Source of the DNA: Embleya sp042956465
Lineage (GTDB): Bacteria; Actinomycetota; Actinomycetes; Streptomycetales; Streptomycetaceae
Length of the DNA: 64,000 nt
Reading direction: 5' to 3'
Assembly: GCF_042956465.1 (NCBI RefSeq)
Contig: NZ_JBIBGL010000034.1
Location: 9,619-73,618, forward strand
In this document: positions 7,381 to 16,972 of the stretch, piece by piece
Numbering within the stretch: the first letter of the stretch is position 1
Layout: the number at the start of each line of letters is the position of its first letter
Notes under the pieces: model-generated
What the model saw: the letters and a program-made list of their open reading frames with translations, nothing else
Told to the model about the DNA's origin: nothing
The model's database searches: none
Program-made: the position numbers and the translations under genes

Positions 7381-8556
7381 CTAGGCCATCCGTACCTCGC
7401 CGGCATGCGCATGCAGGCGGATCACCGCGTCCGCGACGCGGCGAACCGTGGGCTCGTCCATGTGCGACCACAGCGGCAGCGTCAACACCCGCGACGACAC
7501 GTCGTCGGTGATCGGCAACGGCCGCGAAGGCAGGTGCGCGTACGCCTTCTGGCGGTTCACCGGCGGGTGGAAGTAGCGGCGCGAGTCGATCCCGTCCGCC
7601 TTCAGCGCCCGGGCCAGCGTCGGTGCGTCCAGCCCGAAGGTTTCCGGGTCGACGATCAGGGTCATGTCCTTCCAGGTGGACACGTCGCCCTCGGCGAGCG
7701 CCGGCAGCCGCAGCCCCGGCACCTCCCGCACCGCGTCCGCGAACACCCCCACCAGGTGCGAGCGGGTGGCCACCCGCTCCGGCAGGCCCCGGAGCGAGAC
7801 CAGCGCCAACGCAGCGTGCAGCTCGGACATCCGCGCGTTCAGCCCCGGGAACAGGCAGTCGTAGTCGCCCGGATTGCCGTATCCGCGGCCCAGCCGGCAG
7901 GCCTGCGCCAGCCCCTCGTCGCGGGTGGCGATCAACCCGCCCTCGCCCGCGATCACCACCTTCGTCGGACTCAGCGAGAACACCTCCGCCGTGCCGAAGC
8001 CGCCGATCGGCGTGCCCGCGCGCCGGCTGCCCAGCGCGTGTGCCGCGTCGTAGACGATCGGTACGTTCGCGTCGGCCGCGACCTTCGCCAACTCCTCGAC
8101 CCGGCACGGCGTTCCGTACACGTGCGTGGCCATCAACGCGGACGCGCCCGACTCGGCCAGCAGCGCCGCCGCGTCGGCCGGGTCCAGGGTCAGGCTGTCC
8201 GGATCCACCTCGGCGAACACCGGGGTCGCCCCCGCCCAGTGCGCCGCGTGCGCGGTGGCCGAGAAGGTGAATCCCGGCATCGCCACCGAACCGCTCACCC
8301 CCAGCGCCTGGAGCGTGAGCATCAGCCCGCTCGTGCAGTTCGACACCGCCACCACGTACGGCACTTCCAGCTGCGCCGCCGCGGCCTCCTCCAACTCGCG
8401 CACCGTGGACCCGTCGGTCAGCTGACCGCTGGTCAGGATCGCGTCCAGCCGCCGGGTCAACTCCTCCCGCTCGGGCACCTGCACGCGGGTCAGCGGCAGC
8501 CCCTCCGCGAACATCGCATCCCCACCGAGTACTGCCGGCTTGCCGGTCACCGCCAT
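7381..8556 (-). CDS. DegT/DnrJ/EryC1/StrS family PLP-dependent sugar aminotransferase
   Basis: 391 residues, typical length. The Schiff-base lysine is Lys199 in SLSPTKVVIAGEGG, with YDAAHALG (Asp for the PLP pyridine nitrogen) about 30 residues before. The family transaminates nucleotide keto-sugars to amino sugars. The ATG at 8554-8556 follows a GGGGGGAT Shine-Dalgarno and overlaps the end of the upstream polymerase-like gene by ten bases, so they are coupled. It is the last gene of a five-gene minus-strand unit for surface polysaccharide. The exact sugar substrate cannot be told. Confidence 0.93.
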   Translation of the reverse strand: MAVTGKPAVLGGDAMFAEGLPLTRVQVPEREELTRRLDAILTSGQLTDGSTVRELEEAAAAQLEVPYVVAVSNCTSGLMLTLQALGVSGSVAMPGFTFSATAHAAHWAGATPVFAEVDPDSLTLDPADAAALLAESGASALMATHVYGTPCRVEELAKVAADANVPIVYDAAHALGSRRAGTPIGGFGTAEVFSLSPTKVVIAGEGGLIATRDEGLAQACRLGRGYGNPGDYDCLFPGLNARMSELHAALALVSLRGLPERVATRSHLVGVFADAVREVPGLRLPALAEGDVSTWKDMTLIVDPETFGLDAPTLARALKADGIDSRRYFHPPVNRQKAYAHLPSRPLPITDDVSSRVLTLPLWSHMDEPTVRRVADAVIRLHAHAGEVRMA

Positions 8557-10037
8557 ACCCCATCCCCCCTGGATTCACCGGGATACCCCGGACTGGTCGA
8601 ACTTGCTTCCCCACTCGTGGCATCGGCCGCGGTGGCCGGCGAAGGCCGCCCCGCCGTGCGCCGTCGCCTGCGTTCCGAACTCCCGCCCTTGTCGGTATCG
8701 GTGCGATCCGGCTTCGACACCGCGAGCAACACCAGCACGAACGGGAACACCTGGACCCGTTCGCGGGTGAGGATGCCGAAGTTGCGGATGTTGGCGAACG
8801 CGAGCGCGAACACCAGCGTGTAGACGATCACGAAGGCCACGTAGGGTCTTCGGATCAGCAGACCCGGGATGCGTTTCAACCGGGGCAGCGCGACCACGAA
8901 CAGTCCCATCAGCACCACGCCTTCCAGCGACGCCACCAGGGCCTGGATGTTGTGCGCCTCGAACGGGAACGGCCGGAAGAGCACGGTCACCAGCGACTGC
9001 GGCAGCGCGGCCGGCGAGATGGACAGCGCCGCCGAGTCGTCCACCGCCTGCGCGGAACCGCCCTGCGCGGTCTGCGTCTGGGTCTTGGCGATCACCTGAT
9101 TGGCCTGCGCGGCCCCGATGCCCGGTGTCCCGAAGAAGGTGCCGACCTGCTGGAGCGCGAGCACGCAGCCCACGCCGAGCACCAGGATCCCGAACCCGGC
9201 CCGCAACGGACCCAGTGCGGAGGCCTGTTGCGGCCGGTTGCGCAGCAGGTAGCCGACACACAGCCCGCACAGCAGCAGCACCGTGACATGCGGGCGCACC
9301 ATCGTGGTGCCCACCGCGCCCAGGATCAGGAACACGAACGCGCCGCGCCGGCGCACCAGGAGCAGCGCCACGCCGTAGGCGGCCATGCCCAGCGTGAACA
9401 TCATCCAGGTGTCCTTGCCGATCCCGGACGGCCAGAACAGGAGCGACGGCAGGAAGAACAGCAACTTGCCGTAGCGGCGCCGGTCGCCGTCCGGATAGGC
9501 AACGTTGAAGGCGCGCCAGAACAGGTACAGGCCCCAGAACCCCAGCCACGAATAGACCAGGTAGCCGGCCAGCAGCGACTGCCCGACGATCGCGTACACG
9601 ATCCCGGTGACGATCATGATGAAGCCGGTGCCGATCACCTTGCGGCCGATGTCCACGGTGAAGTCGCCGTCCCGGAAGTGCGGCGCGATGGCCCGCCCGA
9701 CCAGGTCGTAGGTGGCCGCATCGGCTCGGCCCTCGTAGAGCACGAAGGACATCCAGTACCGGGCGAAGCAGGCGAGCAACTTGGCCACCAGCGCACCGAT
9801 CACCAGCCGGCGCACCCACGGCGGCTCGTCGCGGGAGAACCGGGACAACAGCGGCACGCTGATGGTCAGCAGCAGCGGGAAGACGATCAGGGCGCCCCAC
9901 GTGTCGTACGGGCGATACTCCATCGCCCACGCGAACACCGAGACGTAGCAGCCCACCGCGGTGAGCGCGAGCAGGGAACCCCACGGCAGTCGCGACGGAG
10001 GCACCCACCGGGCGTACGGCGCAAGACGGGACGACAA
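8547..10037 (-). CDS. Polytopic membrane protein, polysaccharide polymerase-like
   Basis: 496 residues from a TTG at 10035-10037, chosen because AAGGAG sits five bases upstream. About ten to twelve hydrophobic segments are present, for example LLALTAVGCYVSVFAWAM, GFIMIVTGIVYAIVG and VLLMGLFVVALPRL. The motif PSLLFWPSGIGKDTWM resembles the F(W)SSGIxKD signature seen in Wzy/EpsG-like polymerases. The cytoplasmic C-terminal tail is polar and low-complexity. Context (next to Wzz/BY-kinase, GT4 and DegT genes) supports a role in repeat-unit polymerisation or glycan assembly. The assignment is moderate, since such proteins share little sequence. Confidence 0.8.
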   Translation of the reverse strand: MSSRLAPYARWVPPSRLPWGSLLALTAVGCYVSVFAWAMEYRPYDTWGALIVFPLLLTISVPLLSRFSRDEPPWVRRLVIGALVAKLLACFARYWMSFVLYEGRADAATYDLVGRAIAPHFRDGDFTVDIGRKVIGTGFIMIVTGIVYAIVGQSLLAGYLVYSWLGFWGLYLFWRAFNVAYPDGDRRRYGKLLFFLPSLLFWPSGIGKDTWMMFTLGMAAYGVALLLVRRRGAFVFLILGAVGTTMVRPHVTVLLLCGLCVGYLLRNRPQQASALGPLRAGFGILVLGVGCVLALQQVGTFFGTPGIGAAQANQVIAKTQTQTAQGGSAQAVDDSAALSISPAALPQSLVTVLFRPFPFEAHNIQALVASLEGVVLMGLFVVALPRLKRIPGLLIRRPYVAFVIVYTLVFALAFANIRNFGILTRERVQVFPFVLVLLAVSKPDRTDTDKGGSSERRRRRTAGRPSPATAADATSGEASSTSPGYPGESRGDGVWR

Positions 10038-10132
10038 CGGAGCTCCTTGCGGGGACGACGTACCTGTGCGGCGTCGGGCGGGCGGCGGCGGGTGCCGGGT
10101 CGGGACCGGTCCGGCGGCGGCCCGCCGAATGG

Positions 10133-11218
10133 CTAGAAGACCTCCAAGTCCCCCAGGGAGAGCTGCCACGAGCGCAGGTCGTGGACGTCGATCGGATGCG
10201 GGTGCACCGTCCGCGCGACCAGCAGCATGCCGGTGCGCGGAGGTGTGGCGTATCCCGCGTAGCGAGCCGCCCGCGCCGCCTCGGAGCCGCGTGCCAGATG
10301 CGTGGCGACGTGGTCGCAGCCGGACATGGCCACCCCGGAGAACAACTTGCGTGCGGTGTCCCGGTCGCCGGGGCGTACCACCATCTGGGACAGCGTGAAT
10401 TCGACCAGCGGACCGCGCAGTCGCGGGCGGCCGAACACCACGCCGGTCAACTCGCCGTTCTTGTACGAGGCGACCACCCGGTAGTCCAGGCCCGGCGCGT
10501 CGCCGTAGCGCCAGCGCAGGAAGTCGCCGGTGAGCGCGGTGCGCAGCTTGTCGTGCCCGATCGCCGCATCGCCCGCGTCCGCCTCGGCGACCAACTCGTC
10601 GAAGCCCACCGCGGCCTTGGGATCGGAAAAGAACTGACGTGCCGTCGGGAAGCGGCAACGCGCCGCCGGGTCGACCGAGTTCCAGGACTGCGAGGTGCCG
10701 GACAGGTCGCCGGTGGCACGCAACTCCTTGAGTCCGCGCGCGAACGCGATCGGTCGGATCGGGTGCAGCGACACCGGCACCTTCCCGACCTCGTGCCAGC
10801 CCATCTTCAGATAGCCCGGCAGGCTGTTGCCGTTCGGCGTGTTGAACACCAGCGAGGTGTCCGCCTCGATCCGCTCCAGCAGGTCGGTGGTCAACCGGCG
10901 GAACAGGCCGCGGCCCTGGACGTCCGGATGGGTCGCGGTGTCCACCGCGCGCACCGCCCGGATCACCTCGCCGCCGAGCACGAACTCCCAGCGCAGGAAC
11001 AGCCGTACCGCGACCACCCGGCCGTCCGCCTCGGCGACCAGGCCCGGGCTGGCGCCGAACGGGTTGTCCCGATGCTTCCACCGGAAGAACTCCGAGGTGC
11101 GTTCGCCGGTCGGCCCGCCCGACAGCGCGTCGCCGAGCAGCGCCAACACCCGGGGCTCGTCGTGCTTGCCCAACTCGCGGACGGTGAACGGCGAACCGCC
11201 TGCCTCCGGTCCACTCAC
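10133..11218 (-). CDS. GNAT-type N-acyltransferase
   Basis: 361 residues from GTG 11216-11218, which overlaps the TGA of the upstream glycosyltransferase (GTGA) and follows GGAGGGG. The N-terminal half has the GNAT core: a strand around VRAVDTATHPDVQGRGLF, then FRRLTTDLLERI. The acetyl-CoA loop is QGRGLFR. The C-terminal half is less typical, suggesting a second, degenerate GNAT-like domain. It lies in a glycan operon, so acylation of an amino sugar or lipid-linked intermediate is possible. Cytosolic. Confidence 0.85.
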   Translation of the reverse strand: MSGPEAGGSPFTVRELGKHDEPRVLALLGDALSGGPTGERTSEFFRWKHRDNPFGASPGLVAEADGRVVAVRLFLRWEFVLGGEVIRAVRAVDTATHPDVQGRGLFRRLTTDLLERIEADTSLVFNTPNGNSLPGYLKMGWHEVGKVPVSLHPIRPIAFARGLKELRATGDLSGTSQSWNSVDPAARCRFPTARQFFSDPKAAVGFDELVAEADAGDAAIGHDKLRTALTGDFLRWRYGDAPGLDYRVVASYKNGELTGVVFGRPRLRGPLVEFTLSQMVVRPGDRDTARKLFSGVAMSGCDHVATHLARGSEAARAARYAGYATPPRTGMLLVARTVHPHPIDVHDLRSWQLSLGDLEVF

Positions 11219-12318
11219 CGCGACCCCTCCAGTACTCGCGCGTACACGTCCTCGATCCGGCGTTGCGCGCCCGCGACATCGAACTCGTCCGAGCGCTCGG
11301 CCGCGGCCTCGCCGCACGCCCGCCGGCGCGCCGGATCGGCGGCGAACGCGGTCAGGGCGTCGGCGAACGCCACCGGATCACCGGCCGGCACCACCGTGCC
11401 CTCGACCCCGTCGGTGACGATCTCCGGCATGCCGCCCACGGCGGTCACCACCGACGGCAGGCCGACGGTCATCGCCTCCATCAGCGAGACCGGCAGCCCC
11501 TCCTGCCGCGAACTCAGTGCGAACACGTCGAACGCCGACAACAGCGCCGGCACGTCGCCGCGCGAACCGGCGAAGACCACCCCGCCCTTGAGGTCGGGCC
11601 GGCTCGCCCGCTCGCGCAGTGTCGCCTCCAGTGGGCCGGAGCCGATCAGCACCAGGACCGCGTCCGAATGCCGGGTCCGGAGCAGCGCATGCGCGTCGAG
11701 CAGTCCCAACTGGTCCTTCTTCGGCGTGAAGTTCGCCACCGTGCCGACCGTGAACGCGTCCTGGTCCAGGTCCAGCGCCTGCCGGGCCCGCTCCCGCGCG
11801 CCCGGGCCGGCGAAGGCGTCGCCCAGGTCCGGGCCGTGATGGATCACCGTCGGCGCGGTCCCGGGCCGCAGCCTGGCCGGCCGGATGCTCTCCGCCACCG
11901 CGCCGGAGACCGCGATCACCCCGCTGTTGCGCCGGTAGGTCCAGGCGTTGGCGATCCGGGTGGGTCGCCGATACCGCGGCCACATGTTGTGCTCGGTGTG
12001 CACGATCGGCACCCCGCGCGAGAGCATCCGCGCGGCGACCGCCGGCACCGGCATGTGCGTGTGGATCAGGCCGTAGCCGCGCGCCCGCAACAGCGCGCGC
12101 AGCCGCAGCGGCCAGGCGCGGCCGCCGCCCAGGCAGTGCACCGTGATGCCCAGGGCGCGCAGGTTCGGCACCAGCGCGTCCTTCCACGGCAGCACGTAGG
12201 CGACCTCGACCTCGTAGCGCTCGCCGTCCAGGTGCCGCGCGCAGTTGACCAGCAACTGCTCGGCGCCACCGCGCCCCAGACCCTTGGCGAGCCACAGGAC
12301 ACGAACGCGGTCACCCAT
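11215..12318 (-). CDS. GT4-family glycosyltransferase
   Basis: 367 residues. The ATG at 12316-12318 shares a base with the upstream TGA (TGATG) and follows GGAGGA. The N-terminus has the GT-B donor-fold opener (LWLAKGLGRGGAEQLLVN). The C-terminal domain has RQEGLPVSLMEAM, the EX7E motif that contacts nucleotide-sugar, followed by GGMPEIVTDG. It transfers a sugar from an NDP-sugar during glycan repeat assembly at the inner face of the membrane; donor and acceptor are unknown. Confidence 0.93.
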   Translation of the reverse strand: MGDRVRVLWLAKGLGRGGAEQLLVNCARHLDGERYEVEVAYVLPWKDALVPNLRALGITVHCLGGGRAWPLRLRALLRARGYGLIHTHMPVPAVAARMLSRGVPIVHTEHNMWPRYRRPTRIANAWTYRRNSGVIAVSGAVAESIRPARLRPGTAPTVIHHGPDLGDAFAGPGARERARQALDLDQDAFTVGTVANFTPKKDQLGLLDAHALLRTRHSDAVLVLIGSGPLEATLRERASRPDLKGGVVFAGSRGDVPALLSAFDVFALSSRQEGLPVSLMEAMTVGLPSVVTAVGGMPEIVTDGVEGTVVPAGDPVAFADALTAFAADPARRRACGEAAAERSDEFDVAGAQRRIEDVYARVLEGSR

Positions 12319-14246
12319 CAGCGATCCTCCGAGCCGAGTTCGACGCCGGCCCACGTGTCGAAGTGCGGCCCCAGGTGCGCACCGTCACCGGCGCCGTTGT
12401 GCAGCGCCCGCTCCGCCGCGGACTGCACCCGGAACCCGGGGGAGTCGCTCGGCTCCTCGGTCGGGGCGAGCGGATCGGCGCGATGCGCACCTCGGCTGCC
12501 CGACGGCGACTCGTGCTCACTCTCGGTGAGTTCGCCGCGCTTGGCCCAACTCGGCGCGGGCCGCTCGGTGTCCTCGTTCTCGACCGGGCTCGTGTGCGCC
12601 GAGCGGCCACGCAGCACCAGGCCCGCGGTGGAGCCCATCCGGCCCACCGCGCCGCCGGCGCGGGGCCCGCGCTTGAGCCCGCCGCCCATCGATCGTTGCG
12701 GGTCCACCCCGAGCAGCACGACCCCGGCGATCGGCACCCCGGTACGGGTCAACAGCTCGCCCACCCGGGAGGCCTGATCGGCCGTCAGGTTGCCGCTGCG
12801 GGCCACCACCAACATCGCGTCCGCGTGCTGCACCAGGTCGTTGGTGTCGTTCGCGTACAACAGCGGTGCGCTGTCCACCAGCACCACGTCCGCGTGATGC
12901 CGGGCCCGCTGGACCACCTCGCCGGCGCGCAGCAGCAGTGCGGCCGGGTAGGCGGCCGGGGCGCCGGCGGTGATCACCCGCACGTTCGGGATGTTCGTGC
13001 CGCGCACCACGTCCTGCAGGTCGGTCTCCTGCTCGGCGAGCAGCGCCTCGGACATGCCCTTGCCGGGCTTGGCGCCCAGATAGAGGTGGGTCGCCGGATT
13101 GCGGAAGTCGCAGTCCAGGACCAGCACCGAGCGGCCCGCCTCGGCCAGCGCCGCGGCCAGGTTGGCCACCGTGCTGGTGCGTCCGTCGCCCGGACGGGGC
13201 GAGACCACCAGGATCACCGGCGCCGGGTCGCTGATCCGGCGCACCGGCATCGCGGTGGCCCTGGTCTGCCGGGGGTCGGTGCCGCTGAGCCGATAGGCCA
13301 GCCCGGGCGGACCGGACAGCAGCAGCGCTGAACGCAGGGTGCGATACGCCTCCGCGACCGGGCTCTCCGGTCGGCCGGCGACCAGCACCGCATGCCCCGC
13401 GCGCTGACGCCGGGTCGCCCGCGGCACCTCGGCGATCACCGGCAGACCGAACGCGTCCTCCAACTGGATTCGCCCGCGCAGCCGTACGTCCATCCGGTCC
13501 ACCATCAGCGCCGCGATCAACCCGAGCGCGAGCCCGAGTGCCGCCGCCAGGCCGATCCGCAGCGGACGCGAAGTCGGCGCCAGGATGCTCGTGGTGGAGT
13601 CCGGCGTGCTCTTGAGGCCGTCCATCACCTCGACCTTGGGGTCGTTCAGCGGGTTGACCAGCTCCTGCTGTTGACCCACCAGCGTGGTGTACTGCCCGCG
13701 CTTGGCGTCGAACTCCGCCTGGAGCGTGGCCTTCTTGCCCACCGGTGCGTTGGTGGTGCTCTTCTCCAGACCGTCGATGTCGGTCTTGAGCTTGTCCAAC
13801 TGGGCGGTCATGCTGTCCGCCTGGCCCTGCCGGGTCCTGCGCTGCGACTCGGCGAACGCGGCCACCGTCTCCTGTGCCCACGCGGTGGCCAGGTCCTCGG
13901 CCGCCTTGCGGCTGGGCGCCTTGGCCGCGATCTGGACCAGGCCCAGGTCCGGATTCAACTGCGAGGTGACCTTGCTCGCCAGGACGGCCGGATCCGGGTT
14001 GTTCAGCCGCTTCGCCGCCCGGCGGGCCACCTCACCGCCGTCCGTCATCAGTTGTACGGGCGCGAGATTGAACTCCTTCGCCGAGTTCGGCGCCGGCACC
14101 ACGTTGACCGAGCTGGTCCACTGATTGCCCGTGCCCTTGGGGTCCGATGGGGTCAGGATCAACCCCGCGAGCAGTCCGATCGCCAAACACGCGAGTACCA
14201 GCGGCCAACGGCGCTGGAGCACGGAGAAGTAGCTAGAGGTTTCCAC
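12318..14246 (-). CDS. Wzz-type chain-length determinant fused to BY-kinase-like ATPase domain
   Basis: 642 residues from GTG 14244-14246 with GGAGGGGG upstream. First membrane segment at residues 14-31; a periplasm-side helical region about 40-228 with the Wzz fold; second membrane segment about 229-249; then a cytoplasmic P-loop domain. The Walker A reads SPRPGDGRTST: the usual Lys is Arg (codon CGC). Walker A' (LVLDCDFRNP) and Walker B (DVVLVDSAP) are present. The C-terminal tail of about 120 residues has no Tyr cluster. It probably regulates polysaccharide length or export; kinase activity is doubtful. It is the first gene of the five-gene unit. Confidence 0.9.
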   Translation of the reverse strand: METSSYFSVLQRRWPLVLACLAIGLLAGLILTPSDPKGTGNQWTSSVNVVPAPNSAKEFNLAPVQLMTDGGEVARRAAKRLNNPDPAVLASKVTSQLNPDLGLVQIAAKAPSRKAAEDLATAWAQETVAAFAESQRRTRQGQADSMTAQLDKLKTDIDGLEKSTTNAPVGKKATLQAEFDAKRGQYTTLVGQQQELVNPLNDPKVEVMDGLKSTPDSTTSILAPTSRPLRIGLAAALGLALGLIAALMVDRMDVRLRGRIQLEDAFGLPVIAEVPRATRRQRAGHAVLVAGRPESPVAEAYRTLRSALLLSGPPGLAYRLSGTDPRQTRATAMPVRRISDPAPVILVVSPRPGDGRTSTVANLAAALAEAGRSVLVLDCDFRNPATHLYLGAKPGKGMSEALLAEQETDLQDVVRGTNIPNVRVITAGAPAAYPAALLLRAGEVVQRARHHADVVLVDSAPLLYANDTNDLVQHADAMLVVARSGNLTADQASRVGELLTRTGVPIAGVVLLGVDPQRSMGGGLKRGPRAGGAVGRMGSTAGLVLRGRSAHTSPVENEDTERPAPSWAKRGELTESEHESPSGSRGAHRADPLAPTEEPSDSPGFRVQSAAERALHNGAGDGAHLGPHFDTWAGVELGSEDR

Positions 14247-14393
14247 CGGTCCCCCTCCGGTTCGAGTTGCCGCCCTGCGAGCGGACCGCGGGGCAGGCCA
14301 AACGTAGAGCACGCGCGGTGCCGATCGGGCCCGGGACTGTGCCGGAAGTGTGGAGATTCCGTCGAGATCCGAACGGGTGTGTTCGCGTGGCCG

Positions 14394-15590
14394 TCACCGC
14401 ACCGGACCTGACGCCACGTCACGGCCGGCTCGCGGGTCGACGGCCCGGGCATAGAACGCGACCATCCGGTCGCAAACGCTGTCGATCGTGTACTCCTCGC
14501 CGAAACGTCGATACGCCGCTTCCGTGCGCATCGCGGTCTTCTCCCGCTCCGTCAGGGCCGCGACCAGCGCCGTCGCCAGTGCCTCGGGCGAGTCCGGCGG
14601 CACCAGCGCCGCACAGTCGCCCGCCCCGGTGATCTCGCGTACCGGAGGCAGGTCGCTGGTGACGATCGGCGCCCCCACCCCCATCGCCTCGATCAGCACG
14701 CTGCCCAGCCCCTCCCAGCGCGAGGGCAGCACGAACACATCGGCCGCACCCATCAGATCGGGCACGTCGTCGCGGTGTCCCAAGAACCGTACGGGCTCCG
14801 CAGCGCCGGTGGAATCCCCGATTCCGCCGGTTTCGGCGGCCAACCGGCGCAGCGACTCGGTGCGGCTCCCGTCCGGTCCGGCCAACAACAGCACCGCGTC
14901 CGGGACCTCGCGGCGCACCCGGGCGAACGCGGTGATCAGCACGTCCAGACCCTTTTGGTACTCCTGCCGGGCGGCCGTGACCAGGACCGGGACGTCCGCC
15001 CCCAGGCCCAGCGCGGCCCGGGTGAGCTCGCGGCGATCCCGCGCGGCGGCCAGCAGTTCGGGGTCGCGTCCGCGCGGCACCACCTCGATCCGCGAGCGGC
15101 GCACGCCGAGCCGACGGGACATCACGCCGGCCACGTGCTCGGTCAACGCGTGGAAGCGGCGCACCCCGCGTGCGCTGGCCGCGTCCAGGCCCTGGGCGGC
15201 CCGCAGCTTCCACGGCCGAATCCCGGGCTGGGAGCGCATCTCCGCGCCGTAGGAGGTGTTCACCAGGCTGGACACGACCGGAACGCCGGTCGCCAGGGCG
15301 GCGATTCGCCCGGCGATGTCCGCCTCGTACAAGGTCGTGTGCACCAGATCCGGGCGCCGGTCGCGGATCACCCGCGCGAGTCCGCGCGCCGAGCCCGCCC
15401 GCGAGCCGTGATGCACGCCGAACAACGACACGCCGGCCGCGGCCAACTCCGGTTGAAATCCGTCCATATCCAAGAGATACGCGATGTCCAGCGTGATCCC
15501 CCTGCGGATCAACTGCGGGGCCATCGCCACCGCCGCCCGCTCGGCCCCACCGACCCGATCCACGCTGTCGATCACCTGGAGCACGTGCAC
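14394..15590 (-). CDS. GT4-family glycosyltransferase
   Basis: 398 residues from GTG 15588-15590 with GAGGTG upstream; a nearby ATG is out of frame. N-terminal VIDSVDRVGGAERAAVAM and C-terminal RWEGLGSVLIEAMGVG (EX7E) are typical GT-B/GT4 features. YQKGLDVLITAF is the usual segment opening the donor domain. It is read towards, and 147 bases upstream of, the Wzz gene, so it may be the head of that transcription unit. Substrate unknown. Confidence 0.93.
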   Translation of the reverse strand: MHVLQVIDSVDRVGGAERAAVAMAPQLIRRGITLDIAYLLDMDGFQPELAAAGVSLFGVHHGSRAGSARGLARVIRDRRPDLVHTTLYEADIAGRIAALATGVPVVSSLVNTSYGAEMRSQPGIRPWKLRAAQGLDAASARGVRRFHALTEHVAGVMSRRLGVRRSRIEVVPRGRDPELLAAARDRRELTRAALGLGADVPVLVTAARQEYQKGLDVLITAFARVRREVPDAVLLLAGPDGSRTESLRRLAAETGGIGDSTGAAEPVRFLGHRDDVPDLMGAADVFVLPSRWEGLGSVLIEAMGVGAPIVTSDLPPVREITGAGDCAALVPPDSPEALATALVAALTEREKTAMRTEAAYRRFGEEYTIDSVCDRMVAFYARAVDPRAGRDVASGPVR

Positions 15591-15701
15591 TGCATCACCT
15601 CTGCCATCCCCGCCATCTCCCCGGCAAGCCGCCGATCACAGGGCGCCCCCACCCCACACGGCTGAGCATGTCATCGATACGCCCCCGGCGGGGCGGGATT
15701 C

Positions 15702-15716
15702 GTGACAACCTGTCAC
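15702..15716. promoter_or_regulatory. Perfect palindrome GTGACA-ACC-TGTCAC, possible operator
   Basis: A 6-bp perfect inverted repeat with a 3-base spacer lies in the 111-base space between two divergent glycosyltransferase genes. It overlaps or precedes the start of the rightward one. The symmetry and position fit a binding site for a dimeric regulator (inference). Confidence 0.45.
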
Positions 15717-16850
15717 CTCATGGGGACACCGACGGATCGGCGTGCGGTCCTGCACGTCGTGACCGACCCACGGCGCCGGGGCTCACAGGCGTTCGCCCAC
15801 GATCTGGACGTGGCGCTGCGCGAACGCGGCCGGGCGTCCTCGATCGTCGCCCTCGCGGGCACCGGCGAGATGCCCATCCCGATCCTGGGGCCGGGCCGGC
15901 TGCACCCGCGCACGCTGCGCGCACTGCGCCGGCGTGCGGGCGGCGTGGGCCTGGTGATCGCCCACGGTTCGACCACGCTGGACGCCTGCGGGATCGCGCT
16001 CGCGGGCGCCGGGACCCCGTTCGTCTACGTCAACATCGGCGATCCGCGGCACTGGGCGAAGGACGCGCTGCGCCGGGCCCGGGTCGGGATGATGCTGCGC
16101 CGCGCGACGGCGATCGCGTCGGTGTCGCCGATGGGCCGGGAAATCCTGCTGGATACCCACCGGTTGGCACCGGAGCGGGTGCGGTCGATTCCCAACGGCC
16201 GGCGGCCGGAACGGTTCCTGCCGCCGGACGAGAGCGATCGGGGCAAGGCCCGGGCCGAGTTGGGGCTGCCCGCGGAGGCGACGGTGCTCGCGGTGGTCGG
16301 CGCGTTGGCCGGCGAGAAGCGCGTGGCGCTCGCGATCGAGGCGTTCGCGCTGCTCGCCGATTCCGGCTCCGACTCCGGGACCGGCGGGGCGGGCGCCGGA
16401 CCCGCGGACCCTTGGCTGCTCGTGGCCGGGGAGGGGCCCGAACGGGCGGCCCTGGAGGCCCTTGCCGAACGGCGGGCACCGGGCCGGGTCGTCTTCACCG
16501 GCAACCTCGCCGACCCGGGCCCGGTGTACCGGGCGGCCGACGTGCTCGTGTTGTCCAGCACCAGCGAGGGCGTCCCGGGCGTGCTCGTCGAGGCGGGCAT
16601 GTGCGCGATCCCCGCCGCGGCGACCGATGTCGGCTTCGTGCGCGACGTGGTCGTGGACGGGGTCACCGGCGCGCTCGCCGACGTCGGCCCCGGCGCCGGG
16701 GATCCCCGGGCGCTGGTCGCCGCGATCCGCCGGGTGTTGGCCGATCGGGGCTCGATGGGCCGTGCGGCCAGGGCTCGTTGCCTGGAACGGCACGCGATGG
16801 ACACCGTGGTGGATGCGTGGATCGCGCTGCTCGACGAGCAACGCCGATGA
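15702..16850 (+). CDS. GT4-family glycosyltransferase
   Basis: 382 residues if it starts at GTG 15702; ATG 15720 is an alternative that would place the palindrome in the leader. Neither has a strong Shine-Dalgarno (GGCGGG before the GTG). The body is a clear GT4 enzyme: VVGALAGEKRVALAIEAF, RAADVLVLSSTSEGVPGV and EGVPGVLVE (EX7E). A Gly/Ser/Ala-rich insert sits near residue 225. Head of the rightward export unit, followed 122 bases later by the Wzm-like permease. Sugar unknown. Confidence 0.9.
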   Translation: MTTCHLMGTPTDRRAVLHVVTDPRRRGSQAFAHDLDVALRERGRASSIVALAGTGEMPIPILGPGRLHPRTLRALRRRAGGVGLVIAHGSTTLDACGIALAGAGTPFVYVNIGDPRHWAKDALRRARVGMMLRRATAIASVSPMGREILLDTHRLAPERVRSIPNGRRPERFLPPDESDRGKARAELGLPAEATVLAVVGALAGEKRVALAIEAFALLADSGSDSGTGGAGAGPADPWLLVAGEGPERAALEALAERRAPGRVVFTGNLADPGPVYRAADVLVLSSTSEGVPGVLVEAGMCAIPAAATDVGFVRDVVVDGVTGALADVGPGAGDPRALVAAIRRVLADRGSMGRAARARCLERHAMDTVVDAWIALLDEQRR

Positions 16851-16972
16851 CGCTCCGGCACCGGGTGGAGGGGAAGCGGTAGGGCGGGAGCGCCGATTCC
16901 CGTACGGCCGAATGCGACTCGTGGGGAGATCGCATGTGCCAAGGTTGTTGTCGAACCAGGGAGGGGGAGTCC

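Noticed and set aside
7007..7384. Plus-strand frame in the gap before the DegT gene
   Set aside because: It translates the CCCGGCCGG repeats into Pro/Ala/Gly/Arg low complexity, with no codon bias of a gene.
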